Shown here piece after piece: positions 45,201 through 54,869 of a stretch of DNA of 64,000 nt. The translations under genes were made by a program, and so were the position numbers. Source of the DNA: Bog-756 sp963703145 (GTDB lineage: Bacteria > Actinomycetota > Acidimicrobiia > Acidimicrobiales > RAAP-2); contig OY969793.1 of assembly GCA_963703145.1 (NCBI GenBank), positions 620,001-684,000 on the forward strand, written 5' to 3'. Numbering within the stretch: position 1 is the first letter of the stretch; every line of letters begins with the position of its first letter. The notes below the pieces were generated by a model that was not told the DNA's origin, made no database searches, and saw only the letters and a list, made by a program, of their open reading frames with translations.

Positions 45201-45815
45201 CGGGCCACATCGCCGCCATCGGCTACGACCTCTACGTCCAGATGGTGTCCGAGGCGGTGTCCGAGCTGAAGGGCGAGCCCCGGCCCCAGCCGGTCGACCT
45301 CTCCCTCGACCTGCCCGACGCCGCCCACCTGCCGGCCACCTACGTGGAGGCCGAGGACGTCCGGCTGGAGGCCTACCGCCGGCTCACCGGCGTGCGCACC
45401 GAGGAGCAGATCGACGACGTGCGCACCGAGTGGGAGGACCGGTTCGGCCCGCTGCCCGCCCCGGCCGCGGCCCTGCTCGACGTGGCCCGGCTGCGGGTCG
45501 AGTGCCTGCGCCTGGGGATCACCGACCTCGCCGTCACCGTTCCCCGCACCGGGATGGGGCGGAGCCCCGAGCCAGCGGGCCACCGTCAAGCTGTCCCCGA
45601 TCACCCTGCCGGCCTCGGCCGAGGTGCGGCTGCGCCGGCTGGCCCCCGGGGCCACCTACCAGGCCGACCAGCACCGGCTGCTGACGCCGGTGGCCGCGCC
45701 CGGCCGGGGTACGGGGTACGCCCCGGGCTGGTCGGACCTGCTGGCCGAGCTGGTGCCCGGCGGACTGATGCCAGGGCACGACCGCGAGGCTAAGGCCCCT
45801 TCGGCCACCAACTAG
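42255..45815 (+). CDS. mfd: Transcription-repair coupling factor Mfd, broken by about twelve frame changes
   Basis: SF2 DNA translocase that removes stalled RNA polymerase and recruits UvrA. Joined frames give a full-length protein. The UvrB-like N-terminus runs from about 42255 to 43100. The RNA-polymerase-interacting domain has GSYVVHRQHGVAKYGGM (43750-43800). Helicase motifs are VCGDVGFGKTEVA (motif I, near 44185), VVDEEQRFG (DEEQ box, near 44490), LTLTASPIPRTLEMAL (44565), VCTTIIESGIDMPTVNT and QLRGRVGR (45005). The C-terminal TRCF domain runs to 45815. The frame is lost about twelve times by single-base insertions or losses in GC runs. All protein motifs remain intact, so I read these as sequence errors. 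Confidence 0.93.
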
Positions 45816-45818
45816 CAT
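45813..45818 (+). promoter_or_regulatory. -10 element of the SurA-like gene, overlapping the mfd stop codon
   Basis: TAGCAT, 7 nt before the GTG at 45826. Its first three bases are the mfd TAG stop codon, as at glmU/prs. Confidence 0.55.
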
Positions 45819-45825
45819 CGCCGCC

Positions 45826-47143
45826 GTGAAGCGCCAACTCCCCGGGGCCGTTGTCGCCCTCTGCGTGATCGCCTCCGGTGTCCTGGCGTCGGCCTGCGAG
45901 GTCACCCCGACGGCGGCCACCGCCAACGGCACGACCATCTCGGTCGCCAGCCTCAACACCCAGCTCCATACGCTCGAGACCACGGTGGCCGGCGGCTGCC
46001 TGCTCCAGCTGGAGAACGCCGAACCTCACCACCGTCGCCGGCCAAGGGGCCGGGGGGTCGGGGACCTACACCATGGCCTTCGCCGACGCCGTGCTGAACA
46101 ACCAGGTCGGCGACCTGCTGGCCCAGCAGTACGCCGCCTCCAAGGGCATCACCGTCTCGGCGTCCGACCTGACCAGCGCCAAGTCCGACTTCGAGTCCAC
46201 CCTGGACGGGGAGATCAGCCAGCAGGTCCAGGATGCCGCAGTCCGCAGGGCACCGTCTCGTTCTGCCAGCTGTCGAGCGGGGCCGACCTCACCGGGCCAG
46301 CAACTCCTGGCCGGCCTGCCCGCGTCGGTGGCGACGGACCAGGTCCACAACCAGGCCATCGACGAGAAGCTGCTGGCCCGGGGGGCCGACCTGTCCGACG
46401 CCGCCGTGCAGCGCTACTACGACGCCAACCAGCCGCTGTTCACGGCGGCCTGCGTGAGCCGGATCGTGACCGACACCGAGGCCCACGCCAACCAGCTGGT
46501 GGCCCAGATCACCGCCGGGGCGCCTCCTTCGCCGACGTGGCCAAGGCCAACTCCCTCGACACCCCGACCAAGGCCAACGGCGGCTCGCTGGGGTGCAACT
46601 TCACCCAGTCCCAGGTCGAGCAGGCCCTCCAGGTCCAGTCCATCACCGTGGGCCAGCCCATCGCCCCCGTGCAGGACCCGAGTCGGGCCAGTGGCTCATC
46701 TACGAGGTGACCAGCCAGACGGTCGAGCCGCTCTCGGCGGCGGCCACGGTCGGTGCCGGCGCGAGCTGCTGCAGGCCACGGCCAACGTCAGCCGGGTCAG
46801 CCAGGAGATCGTGGCCTTCGCCCGCACCGTCGACGTCTCGGTCAACCCCCAGTACGGGACCTGGAAGCGGCTGACCATCGTGCCGCCGGTTGCCCCACCG
46901 GCCAAGTACCTGCTGGGTGGATCGTCGGCCTCTTCCGCCCTGGTCACGCCGAAGAGCTCGGCCACGGGCACGTCGGGAACGGGCACGTCGGGAACGGGCA
47001 CCGGTTCGACGGGAACGGGCACGTCGGGAACGGGCACCGGTTCGACGGGAACGGGTTCGTCGGGAACAGGTACCGGGTCGACCGGAACAGGTACCGGGTC
47101 GACGGGAACAGGCACGGCCTCAGGAACCTCCAACGGCGGCTGA
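45826..47143 (+). CDS. SurA/parvulin-like lipoprotein (about six frame changes)
   Basis: Exported peptidyl-prolyl isomerase-like chaperone. The N-terminus KRQLPGAVVALCVIASGVLA is a signal sequence ending at a Cys (SAC), so it may be lipid-anchored, although the lipobox is not perfect. A SurA N-terminal-like helical part follows (NTQLHTLETTVAGGCL, ASDLTSAKSDFESTL). A parvulin domain segment reads ASFADVAKANSLDTPTKANG, typical of PpiC. The tail is a Gly/Thr/Ser repeat. About six frame changes lie between 46020 and 46770. The GTG follows TAGCAT by 7 nt. The neighbours mfd-surA-mazG-eno are typical for actinobacteria. Confidence 0.8.
46965..47120 (+). repeat. Tandem GTGTSG/GTGTGSTG-coding repeat
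   Basis: About 155 bp of short imperfect repeats based on GGAACGGGCACGTCG and GGAACGGGCACCGGTTCGAC. They encode the Gly/Thr/Ser tail of the SurA-like protein. Slippage here could vary the tail length. Confidence 0.85.
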
Positions 47144-47150
47144 CCCGCCA

Positions 47151-48632
47151 GTGACTACTGACGCGCGGTGCGGTCCCCGCATCGAGGTGGTCGGGCTCGG
47201 CCCGGCCGGCCCCGAGCTGATCACCACCGGCACGCTCGCCCTGATGGCCGCAGCCGAAGCCGTGTTCCTGCGGACCCGACGGCATCCGTCGGCGGCCGGC
47301 CTTTCCCGAGGCCCGGTCGTTCGATCACCACTACGAAGACGGGCCGAGACCTTCGACGAGGTCTACCGGGCCATCGTCGGCGACCTGGTGGCCGCAGCCG
47401 CCCAGACGCCGGTCCCGGCTACGTGCGTCTACGCCGTGCCCGGCTCGCCCGATGGTGGCCGAACGCACGGTGGCCCTGCTGCGTGAGCACCCGGCCGTGG
47501 CCCGCGGCCAGGTGGAGGTGCGGGTCCACGCGTCGGTGTCCTTCCTCGACCTGGCCTTCGCCCGGCTGGGCGATCGACCCGGTCACCACCGGCGTCCGGC
47601 TGGTCGACGGGGAGTCGTTCGCCGTCGATGCCGCCGGCGAGCGGGGGCCGCTCCTGGTGGCCCAGTGCTGGAGCCCGTCGGTGCTGTCGGCCATCAAGCT
47701 CGCCGGTCGAGGACCCTCCCGACGACCCGGTGACCGTGCTCCACCACCTGGGCCTCGCCGACGAGCGCGGTCTGGGACGTGGCCTGGGACGAGCTCGACC
47801 GGTCCTTCGTGCCGGACCACCTGACCTCGCTGTGGATCCCGCACCTGGCCGCCCCGGTGGCTGCCGAGCTGGTTCGGCTGGACGAGCTGGTCCACATCCT
47901 GCGAGAGCGCTGCCCCTGGGACCGGGAACAGACCCACGGCTCGCTGGCCCGCCACCTCCTCGAGGAGTCCTACGAGGTGCTCGAGGCCATCGATGCCGTG
48001 GCTGCCTTCGACGCCGCCCCTCCCGGACGCCGCAGGTCCAGGTGGCGCAACCCCACCCGACTCCACCGAAGCCGAGGTGGTCGGCCACCTCGAAGAGGAG
48101 CTCGGCGACCTGTTCTTCCAGGTGTACTTCCACGCCACCCTGGCCGCCGAGGCGGGTCGCTTCACCCTGGCCGATGTGGCCCGCGGGGTCCACGACAAGC
48201 TGGTGTCCCGCCATCCCCACGTGTTCGGCGACGTCGCCGCCGAAACGCCCGAGGCGGTGGCCACCAACTGGGAGGCGCTCAAGATGGTGGAGAAGAACCG
48301 GATCAGCGTGACCGAGGGCATCCCGGCCGCCCTGCCGTCCCTGGCCTTGGCGGCCAAGCTGCAGCGCAAGGCCCTGGCCGTGGGCATGGTGCTGCCCACC
48401 GTGGCCGACGAGGTGGCCCGCCTGTCGGCGGAGGTGACTCGGCTCGCAGGGGGCGGGAGCCGATGACCAGCGGGTCGCCGACGGTGCGGGGGGCCGGGCC
48501 GACCAGGCCGCCGCTATCGGCGAGCTGCTGTTCGCTCTGGTCAACGTGGCGCGGACGTTGGGCATCGACCCCGAGACCGCCCTGCGGGCCCGGGCCGCGA
48601 AATTCCGTCGCCAGGTCGAGGCGCGCGGCTGA
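47151..48632 (+). CDS. mazG: Tetrapyrrole-methylase/MazG fusion (about eight frame changes)
   Basis: Fusion of a YabN-like SAM-methylase-fold domain with a MazG nucleotide pyrophosphohydrolase. The first half starts at GTG 47151 (IEVVGLGPAGPELIT) and holds FDEVYRAIVGDL and AVPGSP, as in the uroporphyrin methylase family. The second half has the MazG motif CPWDREQTHGSLARHLLEES near 47910-47970, the second metal motif EEELGDLFFQVYFH near 48090-48130, and KNRISVTEG-type spacing. The end (ADQAAAIGELLFALVNVART to VEARG) runs to 48632 in another frame. About eight frame changes break it. It hydrolyses NTPs to NMP plus PPi, limiting aberrant nucleotides. Confidence 0.88.
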
Positions 48633-48730
48633 CCGGCGTCGGTTCGTAGCCTCGGCGCGATACCTCGGCCACGGTGTCCCGAGCGGTCCCACGATCAGAG
48701 GAATTCCCAGGTCCAGACGGTCCCGGGTGG

Positions 48731-48736
48731 TAACTT
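48731..48736 (+). promoter_or_regulatory. -10 element of eno
   Basis: TAACTT about 33 nt before the eno GTG. The predicted leader of about 25 nt contains AGGAG (48752-48756), 12 nt from the start. Eno is thus read from its own leadered mRNA. Confidence 0.4.
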
Positions 48737-48768
48737 TTGGCCACCGGCAACAGGAGTGACAACAGAAC

Positions 48769-50054
<1,286 letters not shown>

Positions 50055-50058
<4 letters not shown>

Positions 50059-51428
50059 GCGGAGGCGCCCACGCCCACTCGAAGAAGGCGGCCAAGGCCA
50101 AGAAGGTGACCAGGCCGTTCCGACCGGCCCGGGAGCTCCGCACCGCCACCAGTGCCGGCATCACGGTCCAGACGGTCCCGCGCAAGGCGTTGAAGGGACC
50201 GTCGGTCCCGAGGCTGGCGAGGCGTGCAGAACAGCCCACCCAACACGCCGAGCCCGAGTGGTCCGAGTATCGCCCAGCCCCCCCGGCCCACCCCGCACCG
50301 GAGCCGCCTCAGGCGCGCGTCGAAGCCACGGTGAGCACGACTCCCCAGGTCGAACCGGTTGCGCCCACGCGCAGGACGACCACGAACCCTGAGACCACCA
50401 GCGCTGAGCCCAAGCCCAGGGTCACCAAGCGCACGGTTCCCAAGCGCGCGGTCCCGAAGTTGCCCAAGGTGCGTGCGGCGTCCACGGCGCGCCCAGGGTC
50501 AACGGGGCAGAAGGACCGTGCCGTGCCCAAGGTGCCGGTCCGGGCCGCCGCAGCCAAGGTGGGTGCCGTAGCCAAGTCGGCGACCGTGGCCACGGCGGTC
50601 AAGTCCGCCACGGTGGCCAAGTCGGTCACGTCCATCAAGCCGAGCCGGTCCGAGAAGGCCGCACCGACGGATGCCCCATCCGAGCCGTCAACACCCACAG
50701 CCACATCGAAGCGGTCCAAGCCGTCGACGACCGGCGCGTCGGTCAAGGCGGACAAGGGACCCAAGCGGTCCAAGCCGGCCAAGGCGCCACGCACCACCAA
50801 GGGAACCACGGGCCCACTGTCCCTCCTCCCCGGCCGCAAGCCAACTGCCCCGCCCAAGGCCCCTTCGGGCAAGGACCAGGCCGCCAAGCGGCCACCGGTG
50901 TCGGCTGCCACCCGCAGGAACCGCATCCCGTTGGCCGTGGCGGCGGCGTTCGCCGTGGTCGTCCTGGTCGCCGGCTTCCCTGCGGTGAGCCTGATGCGTC
51001 AGCACCAGCAGCTGTCGGCGGCCTCGGCTCAGCTCCACCGGATCCAACTGGAGAACCAGAACCTGGCCGAGCAGCAACGAGCGCTCAACTCCAAGACCGA
51101 GATCGACCGGTTGGCCCGGCAGAACTACCAGATGGTGGCACCGGGCCAGACGCTCTTCGACGTGCTGCCTCCGTCGGGTGCGGCCACGTCGTCGACCATC
51201 GCGGGTGACAGCCAGTCCGGGGACCCCGGGCTCCAAGCGCCGGTGGCGCCATCGGATGCGCCCGACATGTCCCCCGATCCCGGCCTGCCCCAGGCGGCGC
51301 CGGTCGGGGCGTCGGCGACGGCCACCGGCACCGCCGCCTCATCCGCCGCGTCGAGCGGCTCCGCCGTGTCCCGGTCCCCGAGCAGCTTCTGGGGCCGTGT
51401 GGTCAACACGCTCGAATTCTGGCAGTGA
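50055..51428 (+). CDS. FtsB/DivIC-like septum protein with a long basic N-terminal region
   Basis: Cell-division protein of 457 aa, located by context directly after eno. Residues 1-290 are low-complexity, rich in Lys, Ala, Pro, Ser and Thr (AKVGAVAKSATVATAVKSA style), and would lie in the cytoplasm. A single membrane helix spans about 291-313 (IPLAVAAAFAVVVLVAGF). A coiled coil follows (QLSAASAQLHRIQLENQN to about 355), then the FtsB-type motif EIDRLARQNYQMVAPGQTLF. The 85-residue tail is Ala/Ser/Pro-rich. The 290-residue basic domain is unusual, since FtsB proteins are normally 90-250 aa. The GTG overlaps the eno stop; the TGA overlaps the DUF501 start. Confidence 0.85.
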
Positions 51429-51931
51429 CCGCCGGGGTCCCTCCCGGCGCGGACGACCCCGACACCGGACGCGGCGAACCGAGCGTCGACTCCGACCTGG
51501 CCGCGGTGGCCGAGCTGCTGGGCCGACGCCCGGCGGGCCGGTTCGAGGTGGTGGTCCGGGCTGACGACGGGCGACCGGCGGTGATCGCCAACGCTCCCTT
51601 TCTCGACGACGGCACGCCGATGCCCACCCGCTACTGGCTGGTCGATCCGGCACTGCGGGAGGTGGTCTCGACCCTCGAGTCCACCGGCGGGGTCCGTCGT
51701 GCGGAGGAGTCCGTCCCCATGGACGAGATCACCGCCGCCCACGCCCGATACGCCGAGGAACGGAACGGGCTGATCCCTGCGGACTATGGGGGGCCACGGC
51801 CATCGGGCGGGGTCGGAGGGACCCGCCAGGGGGTCAAGTGCCTCCACGCTCATCTGGCCTGGTGGCTGACCGGGGCCGAGGACCCGGTGGGGGAGTGGAC
51901 AGCCCGCCAGATCGGGCTGCATCCGACCTGA
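51425..51931 (+). CDS. DUF501 family protein
   Basis: A 168-aa protein of unknown function, typical of the actinobacterial eno-ftsB-DUF501-ppx cluster. Conserved segments are AVAELLGRRPAGRFEVVVR, NAPFLDDGTPMPTRYWLVDP near residues 56-75, MDEITAAHARYAEERN, and the end RQGVKCLHAHLAWWLTG near 133-149 with Cys and two His. This Cys-x-His-x-His pattern could bind metal. The GTG start overlaps the FtsB stop (GTGA). Function unknown; the name rests on motif recognition and gene order. Confidence 0.88.
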   Translation: MTAGVPPGADDPDTGRGEPSVDSDLAAVAELLGRRPAGRFEVVVRADDGRPAVIANAPFLDDGTPMPTRYWLVDPALREVVSTLESTGGVRRAEESVPMDEITAAHARYAEERNGLIPADYGGPRPSGGVGGTRQGVKCLHAHLAWWLTGAEDPVGEWTARQIGLHPT

Positions 51932-51999
51932 CCGGGCGGCGGGCCGGGCGGCCGGTCAGCGGCGGGATGGTGGTCGACGCGACGAAGGCCGTGGTAGCA

Positions 52000-52938
52000 A
52001 TGGGTGTGATGCTCCCAGTCGGACCGGTGGCGGCCATCGATTGCGGGACCAACTCCACCAGGCTCCTGGTGGCGGACTGGATGGGTCGACCCCTCGAGCG
52101 GCTCATGCGGATCACCCGGCTCGGCGAGGGGGTGGACGCCAGCGGCAAGCTGGCGCCCGAGGCCATCGAGCGGTGCCTGTCGGTGCTGCGGGACTACCGG
52201 GGGGTGATGGAACGGCTCGGCGTGGTCCGAGGGCGCCTGGTCGCCACCTCGGCCGCCCGCGACGCCGACAACGGCGACGACTTCTTGACGGCGGCAGCCG
52301 ACGTGTCCGGCTTCGACGCCGAACTGCTGACCGGCACCGAGGAGGGCCGTCTGTCCATGGCCGGGGCGGTCTCCGATCTCATCGCTGCCGACGGACCCTT
52401 CCTCGTCCTCGACATCGGTGGGGGTTCGACCGAGCTGGTGACCGGCACCGGGCCCGACGACCCGGCACTCACCGCAGTCTCCCTCCAGGTGGGGTGCGTG
52501 CGCGTCGCCGAACGATTCCTCGCCTCCGACCCGCCGACGCCGGACGAGCTGGCCGCGGCCGCGGCCATGATCGGCGACCTCCTCGAGGCCGCTGTGGCCG
52601 AGCACCCGAGCGTTCTGGCCGCCCACACGCTGGTCGGGCTGGCCGGCACAGTGACCACGCTGTCCTCACTCAACATGGGACTCGACGAGTACGACCGGGA
52701 CCGGGTCCACCATTCGGTGCTGACCCTCGACGAGGTCGATGCCTGGTACCGGGCGCTGGCCGGTGAGATCAAGGCGGCCCGCCTGGACCGGGCCGGGATG
52801 GTCGTCGGTCGGGAGGACGTGATCGTGGCCGGGGCGCTGGTCCTGTCGGTGGTGATGCACCGCCTCGACCTCGACCGCTGCTTGGTGTCCGAGGCCGACA
52901 TCCTGGACGGCCTGGTGGCCGGGCTCCTGGTCAGGTAG
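52000..52938 (+). CDS. ppx: Exopolyphosphatase/GppA-family phosphatase
   Basis: ASKHA-fold phosphatase acting on polyphosphate or pppGpp; about 312 aa. The phosphate-1 motif is AAIDCGTNSTRLLVAD near the N-terminus. Further motifs are ATSAARDADNGDDF, GTEEGRLSMAGAV, the second phosphate motif LVLDIGGGSTELV and GLAGTVTTLSSL. This short form lacks the C-terminal HD domain of E. coli Ppx, as in actinobacterial Ppx1. Start choice is uncertain: ATG codons at 51967, 52000 and 52009 are all in frame, and TAGCAA precedes the last two. It overlaps the convergent glycosyltransferase by 8 bp. Confidence 0.93.
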   Translation: MGVMLPVGPVAAIDCGTNSTRLLVADWMGRPLERLMRITRLGEGVDASGKLAPEAIERCLSVLRDYRGVMERLGVVRGRLVATSAARDADNGDDFLTAAADVSGFDAELLTGTEEGRLSMAGAVSDLIAADGPFLVLDIGGGSTELVTGTGPDDPALTAVSLQVGCVRVAERFLASDPPTPDELAAAAAMIGDLLEAAVAEHPSVLAAHTLVGLAGTVTTLSSLNMGLDEYDRDRVHHSVLTLDEVDAWYRALAGEIKAARLDRAGMVVGREDVIVAGALVLSVVMHRLDLDRCLVSEADILDGLVAGLLVR

Positions 52939-54109
52939 CCACGCCGGCGGCCTGGCCCATCGTGGCCAGCCCGCATGCCCCGAGCACCCGATCGATGAAG
53001 CGGTCGGTGGAGCCGTACCCGTCTTCGGCGTAGGTGCGGCCCTGGGCGCTGAAGGCAGCACGGGCGGAGGGATCGAGCATCGCCTCCACACACCAGGCCA
53101 GCTCGGCTGGGCCCTCGAACCAGAGGCCGCCCCGGCCACGGGCCGCGTGCTCGCGGGCACGGCTGGCCGCCGGCACCAGGATGGGAGTCCCGTAGAGCAG
53201 GGAGGTGATGCAGCGGCGGGCGAAGAACTCCCCCGGATCGAGGTCGACGGTCACCGTGGCCCAGGCCATCAGCCGGTCGAGGTCGCTCGTGCGCTCGATG
53301 GGCCATCCCCTCGTGGTCTGACCCTGGTGCCAGACGGCAAAGGCGTCGTTGTGGGCGATCCCCACGGTGCGCTCGGGGAAGCGGATCCGCAACAGGCGGG
53401 CCAGTTCGGTCTGCTCGTCGTCGGCCTCTTCGTCGACGCCTGTCAGGACCAGGACGTACCCATCGGTCCCGACCCAGGTATTCGGCTCCGACAGGGCACT
53501 GGGGTTGGCCGCCATGGGCGCCCCGATCCCGTGCACCACCTCGGGCCGTCCGTGATGGTCGACGATGAGTGACCGCTCCGCCTCGGTGACGGCGAGCACC
53601 GAGTCGGCCCGGTCGAACAGCCGGGCGAAGTGCGAGAAGGCCACCGACTGCTCGTCAGTACCCAGGGCCAGGACGGACACCGGCACTGATCGGTCGAAGG
53701 CGTCCACGGCGGCCAGCGCGCCCAGGTTGTCATGGCCGACGATCACCACCCGGTCGGGTCGGAGCGCGGCGAGGGCGTCAGTGGCGGCCTGCCACGGCTC
53801 CACCACGCCCTCGTCGAGTAGGAGGGCCAACGCCGGCGGCACGACCGTCCCGGTCCCTGAACCGGCCCGGACTGCCGCCTCGATCAACAGGTCGCGCCGG
53901 CGCTCGGCGGTGGCCGTCAGCGGCGTACCCAACCGGTGCAGTGGGAACACTCCGTCTACCGATATCGACGCTGTGTCGCCTCCGGGCGTGATGACATGGA
54001 CGTCACCCCCGGAGGCCAGGGCACCTGCCACCTGTCGGGTCAGCCACCCGGTCTCGGTGGACGACTCCCAGTGGGTGGGGAGAAGGGCGATGGTGGGCCG
54101 TGGGCTCAT
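52931..54109 (-). CDS. Glycosyltransferase, GT4-like (GT-B fold)
   Basis: Cytoplasmic glycosyltransferase of 392 aa. It begins TIALLPTHWESSTETGWLTR with the GT-B N-terminal pattern, then VVIVGHDNLGALAAVDAF, HFARLFDRADSVLAVTEAER and VHGIGAPMAANPSALSEP, where a GT4 enzyme switches to its nucleotide-sugar domain. The C-terminal E-x7-E motif is weak and may be absent. It follows the small helical gene with an ATGA overlap. It likely adds a sugar during surface glycan or glycolipid synthesis; donor and acceptor are unknown. Confidence 0.8.
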   Translation of the reverse strand: MSPRPTIALLPTHWESSTETGWLTRQVAGALASGGDVHVITPGGDTASISVDGVFPLHRLGTPLTATAERRRDLLIEAAVRAGSGTGTVVPPALALLLDEGVVEPWQAATDALAALRPDRVVIVGHDNLGALAAVDAFDRSVPVSVLALGTDEQSVAFSHFARLFDRADSVLAVTEAERSLIVDHHGRPEVVHGIGAPMAANPSALSEPNTWVGTDGYVLVLTGVDEEADDEQTELARLLRIRFPERTVGIAHNDAFAVWHQGQTTRGWPIERTSDLDRLMAWATVTVDLDPGEFFARRCITSLLYGTPILVPAASRAREHAARGRGGLWFEGPAELAWCVEAMLDPSARAAFSAQGRTYAEDGYGSTDRFIDRVLGACGLATMGQAAGVAT

Positions 54110-54597
54110 CGGGTGTGGGCGACGTCCCCGGTGCCGGTCTTGTCGTCGGCTGACGCCGGGGGCTCCAGGCTGAGCCACAAGGCCAGTTTGGCCTGGTTCT
54201 CGGCCTCGGCCGCTTGGCGGTCGACCATGTCCTGGTTGAGCTGCTCGCACCGGAGGGTCAGGTCGTCGCAGCGCTTCTCGAGCCCTTCGTTGACCTGGAC
54301 GAGGTGGGAGAGCAACGCCCGCTCTTCTCGGAGATAGGGGCCCAGCACCCGGAAGGTGAGCCGGCCGAACAGACCGACAAGTTTGCCTCGCGGGCCGCCT
54401 CCGGTCGCCGCAGGGTCGACGGAGTCCGGCAGCGTCCAATGGTGGTGGAGGTACTCGAGGGCAGCGCGGTTGCGGGCCTGGTTGCCGTCGATGATCTTGC
54501 GCATCTTGTCGGGAGCCAAGGGCTCCCAGGGGAGCAGGCGGTGCTCGGCCTTGAGGCGCTCCAGCACCTCTTCGGGGTCAAATTCTGTGTTGTCCAC
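54106..54597 (-). CDS. Small alpha-helical protein of the glycan region
   Basis: A 163-aa protein without a signal peptide or membrane helix. It is mostly helical with a predicted coiled coil at about residues 108-145 (NEGLEKRCDDLTLRCEQLNQ) and an N-terminal acidic region (TEFDPEEVLERLKAEH). I do not recognise the family. Similar helical proteins are found next to glycosyltransferases, and another one occurs here at 56910-57500. GTG 54597 is chosen because GAGGAG lies 9 nt upstream. The end overlaps the glycosyltransferase start. A TAGCAT -10-like hexamer lies about 190 nt upstream on the minus strand. Confidence 0.65.
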   Translation of the reverse strand: MDNTEFDPEEVLERLKAEHRLLPWEPLAPDKMRKIIDGNQARNRAALEYLHHHWTLPDSVDPAATGGGPRGKLVGLFGRLTFRVLGPYLREERALLSHLVQVNEGLEKRCDDLTLRCEQLNQDMVDRQAAEAENQAKLALWLSLEPPASADDKTGTGDVAHTR

Positions 54598-54869
54598 TCC
54601 GTGGTTCTCCTCGTCTCGCCCGTTGCTCGGTGTCGACCTGCAGTGACGTGCTCCGGTTGCCGTCGACGACCCACCGGTGCGCCGATGGTGCCGGCCCGCA
54701 TGGGCTTGACCGCGGCGAGCGCTGCCATCCAGCCGACGGCGGTTCGCTCTCGTCTGTTGGCCCGCTGCGGGTTGGCCGGCGATCCAAATGCTAACTGCCT
54801 CCGAAGCGACCTCCCCGGACCCCGGGATGCGGGGAGGCTCGGGCCCCTCCTGGTAGGGTTCGCCCGATT

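Noticed and set aside
46965..47120. CRISPR array
   Set aside because: Repeats are contiguous, 15-21 bp, without spacers, and in frame inside a coding sequence.
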